64,000 bases of DNA, from NCBI GenBank assembly GCA_964023275.1, contig OZ029915.1, forward strand, positions 2,560,245 through 2,624,244, in the 5' to 3' direction. Of this stretch, positions 61,584-64,000 are shown piece after piece. Source of the DNA: Norana najaformis (Eukaryota > Annelida > Clitellata > Crassiclitellata > Hormogastridae). A program made the translations under genes and the position numbers. The notes beneath the pieces were generated by a model. That model made no database searches. It was not told the DNA's origin and saw nothing but the letters and a program-made list of their open reading frames with translations. Positions within the stretch are counted from its first letter, which is position 1; every line of letters starts with the position of its first letter.

Positions 61584-61790
61584 CAAGCAAGTAAGTAATG
61601 CATCTGTTAACATGCCATATGCTCGTTGTTTAAAGACGTTCTTATTTCCCAGGGGCTCTCATGCTGGAAGCGCCTCTGAGTAGTTTGTTCTGTAAGAAGC
61701 GCCATATAAGTTATCGAATACAATACAATACAATGTCCATCGGCTGAGCAGCTGAGAAGCAGGCATAACATTAGTATCTGATGTGAGCAG
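61545..61790 (+). mobile_element. family L element split by a LINE 3' end
   Basis: gtaagtaagtaagtaatgca, then tctgttaacatgccatat ends at 61620. 61621-61734 is a LINE tail (same as 10435-10535), and the host element resumes at 61735 with gtccatcggctgagcagctg. Confidence 0.8.
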
Positions 61791-62083
61791 ACACGGCTTT
61801 CAATAGGGCTGCAGGCGGCAGAGAAGGGATCAGAGGTACCGAGCAGCATATGGCTCTACCGCTTCACACAGGCGCTCTTATGATTGCCACCGAAATCAAA
61901 TTACTGCTGTTGATACTCGGAAATTATTAATGACCCAAAAAACCAAGATGAATTGCAAATTATCAATTGTGAACCGAGCAATATCCTGCAGAGGTCACGT
62001 GGTCAAAGGGCGGGTCAGAAAAAGAGAGAGAAAGAGGTTCCCTCAGCTGTGCTACCAATTCTCGATGCAAGGGAATGCTGTAT

Positions 62084-62290
62084 CGTAATCGTAATTGTAA
62101 GCCAGAGATTTCTACAGCACACTACGAAAGCCACATCACGGGGTCCAGCTTATTCACAGGCGCTCAGTCAAAACAAAATCGACAGGCAAATGTGTTCGGT
62201 TCCAGGTCAAGCTCCAAGAGTCAGGCAGAGAGACAGTGTGGCAACTACGGTGGGTGGTGTTTGGGGGTAGGAGCGGAAAGAGGGATAAGA
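62084..62290 (+). mobile_element. dispersed repeat (family F)
   Basis: taatcgtaattgtaagccag, agatttctacagcacactac, cagcttattcacaggcgctc and ccaggtcaagctccaagagt. Confidence 0.6.
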
Positions 62291-62484
62291 GGAAGAAGGG
62301 GAGTCAGGATATGATCTGTGAAAGAGGAATGTCATGCTAAGGAATGTAGTGTCGGTAAACAGGAACGAACTTTAATAGTCTTCAGGACCTGATTAAAATT
62401 CATTAGCATTTTGTTTCGGCAGGCAACAGCCCTTGGAGTCATCATCCTTGAGCTAAAGGATGTTTGGAGCACAATCAGCTACAC

Positions 62485-62869
62485 CAGCAATTCTCAAACT
62501 TTTGGGTCTCAGGACTCCTGTACACTCCTGAAATTATTGAGGACCCAAAGAGCTCTTGTTTATGTGGGTTAGATCTAACGATATTTACTGTATTAGAAAT
62601 TAAAACTGAGAAACTTTTATTAATTCATAACAAAATAACAAGAATAAACCCATTACATGGCAACAGAAATAACATATTTTTATGAAAAGAAACTCTATTT
62701 TCCAAAACAAAAAAAAACTAGTAAGAAAAGTGAATAAAGAACTAGTAGAAAACTAACTTCTTAGTATTACTAGTTATATATGTTATGAAAACACTTTAGA
62801 CCTCGCAGACCTCCTGAAATGGTCTCGGGGACCCCTTGGGGGCCCCAGACCACACTCTGAGAACCACTG
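62485..62869 (+). mobile_element. hAT-type MITE, copy 2
   Basis: Termini cagcaattctcaaactttt and ctctgagaaccactg. The flanking 8-mers agctacac (62477-62484) and agctaaag (62870-62877) agree at six of eight positions, as an aged hAT target duplication would. The interior gctcttgtttatgtgggtta, attagaaattaaaactgaga and aaatggtctcggggacccct is shared with 14520-14859. Non-autonomous. Confidence 0.85.
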
Positions 62870-62874
62870 AGCTA

Positions 62875-63150
62875 AAGAAAACCTTCTGTCCCTCCCTGAT
62901 ATCAGAGACTATCGGTCTGAATTCTCCCGATGTGGATTCAGCAATTTTGCACCAGCCATCTGGAATAGTCCTCCTGTTTACATCACTTACAACAATATCT
63001 AACGAGGCATATTCATAAAGCGACGTAGGACCTATTTGCTTTTGTTGTCTGACCTCTGTGACCCACATACACCTACGATTCCCCACTCAGTCGATGGACA
63101 TATGGCGTATTAACAAATGCATCACTCGCTTGCTCACTCGCTCACTCCTT
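62875..63150 (-). mobile_element. family L element, inverted
   Basis: aattctcccgatgtggattc, cttttgttgtctgacctctg, acctacgattccccactcag, tcgatggacatatggcgtat and ttaacaaatgcatcactcgc. Its distal part matches 53260-53340 in reverse. Confidence 0.65.
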
Positions 63151-63569
63151 TCTGGAACACAGTCAATGCCATTCCAAAGCCTCTCCTCACTTTAACATGG
63201 CATAGATACAGGTGCATAATGAAGTAATAATAATAATAATTAGAAACTTCTAATGCATCGTTGTCTAATGCCAAGCCACAACCTGGTCAATATCCAGAAG
63301 GTTAGTCCACGAGACACAGAGGCAGCCTGCTGAGCATAAGGAAGTGTGTACATTTACAAGTTTCCACATCACGACTACAGTAATTATGTGTCTTACGCAT
63401 TACGGTAACCTACTGGAATTCGATCTGGCTTCTCCAAAGGATTATGCTTTTGGATTGCGACTTTGACTTGAAGCAGCCATCGACTAATGCCTTAGGCATT
63501 ATGATAACGGTGCTGTAGAAGTCTTCATATTAGATTAGATTAGGTAAATTTCTCATGTTTAAATTTCAG

Positions 63570-63772
63570 TGAAAGTTTGGAAGATGCTACCAAATGCAGC
63601 ACCAGACAAACTTCCACAGGCAGTGTCATCCAAACTGTCAATGACACCTAAACAAGTACAATTATTGCATGGGAATATAACACCAGATGCTAAAAGCAGA
63701 AGCCAGACTTCAAAGCAAACAATTTTTGTTTCAACAGCATTTCAAGTGTTTTCAGTGAACACGATAGCCTAG
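63570..63772 (+). other. exon-like open segment, unknown
   Basis: An acceptor-like tttaaatttcag ends at 63569. An open stretch of about 67 codons follows (KVWKMLPNAAPDKLPQAVSS, then TPKQVQLLHGNITPDAKS), stopping at 63772 at the edge of a SINE head. Composition is less repetitive than the surroundings, but I know no family with it. It could be a terminal exon or part of an old element. Confidence 0.25.
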
Positions 63773-63850
63773 TCATGCTGAACTGTTAACCAAGAGGTGA
63801 GGGGTGTTTAAATCTCCTCCAGGGCAAAAGAAGTTTCAAGATTCTGGAGA
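63765..63850 (+). mobile_element. SINE head (family D)
   Basis: tagtcatgctgaactgttaa (A-box-like) and gaggggtgtttaaatctcct (degenerate B box), then aagtttcaagattc as in the 38672 copy. Confidence 0.55.
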
Positions 63851-64000
63851 CAGGATATATATGTGGATATATCAGGCCGACTGGAGACAGGATATATATA
63901 CGGATATATCTGCATAAATGCCTAACCACACCCACTTAAAACATAGAAAAACCAAAGACAAAGCAAAACAAAAAACACTATACAGCGAAAAAAGCAGGAC

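Larger units (their letters stand above)
51446..64000. other. repeat-dominated right part (Rab3 intron or intergenic)
   Basis: No further Rab3 exon was recognised. CpG-rich, GC-rich sequence occurs at 57190-57500 and 57880-58090 and could be a promoter, but no coding exon supports it. Unassigned stretches with no visible gene: 52200-52800, 53220-53890, 54300-54700, 55450-56060, 56165-56490, 59740-60360, 60830-61250. Confidence 0.4.

Overview
The window comes from an animal nuclear genome. It has spliced genes with GT-AG introns, metazoan-specific gene families, canonical TTAGGG repeats, many tRNA-headed SINEs, LINE 3' ends, hAT-type MITEs and very abundant micro- and minisatellites. Protein divergence and the single Drosophila-like Rab3 tail suggest a non-vertebrate bilaterian, probably a marine invertebrate. 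I cannot name the species.

Three host genes can be rebuilt by eye. (1) A PHACTR (phosphatase and actin regulator) gene on the + strand runs from about 1804 to 32473. It has 13 coding exons whose splice phases all agree, giving a 702-codon product. Exon 1 is the least certain. (2) A complete six-exon RidA/UK114 gene (2-iminobutanoate/2-iminopropanoate deaminase, 139 aa) lies on the - strand at 43010..39812, tail-to-tail with PHACTR. (3) The three 3'-terminal exons of a Rab3 small GTPase lie on the - strand at 51445..48576. Its P-loop and switch I exons were not found and probably lie beyond 64000. The three genes have no obvious pathway in common: actin/PP1 regulation, imine detoxification and regulated exocytosis.

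Layout: 1-1800 holds repeats and the presumed PHACTR upstream region. 1931-17799 is a 15.9 kb first intron full of repeats. 17800-32473 is the PHACTR exon cluster. 32474-39811 is intergenic and may include the PHACTR 3' UTR. 39812-43010 is RidA. 43011-48575 is intergenic. 48576-51445 is the end of Rab3. 51446-64000 is repeat-rich and is either Rab3 intron or intergenic.

The most unusual pattern is in PHACTR. Three of its splice junctions (acceptor of exon 2, donor of exon 3, acceptor of exon 7) sit at one end of tandem arrays whose units carry decoy copies of the same splice site. Other notable items are a 42-bp tandem array made of the A-box head of a tRNA-derived SINE, seen at two loci; a dispersed GTAA-tailed element whose copies have expanded different internal segments into minisatellites; hAT MITEs whose internal sequence looks like vertebrate families; a small head-to-head telomeric repeat; and a LINE 3' end nested inside another repeat.
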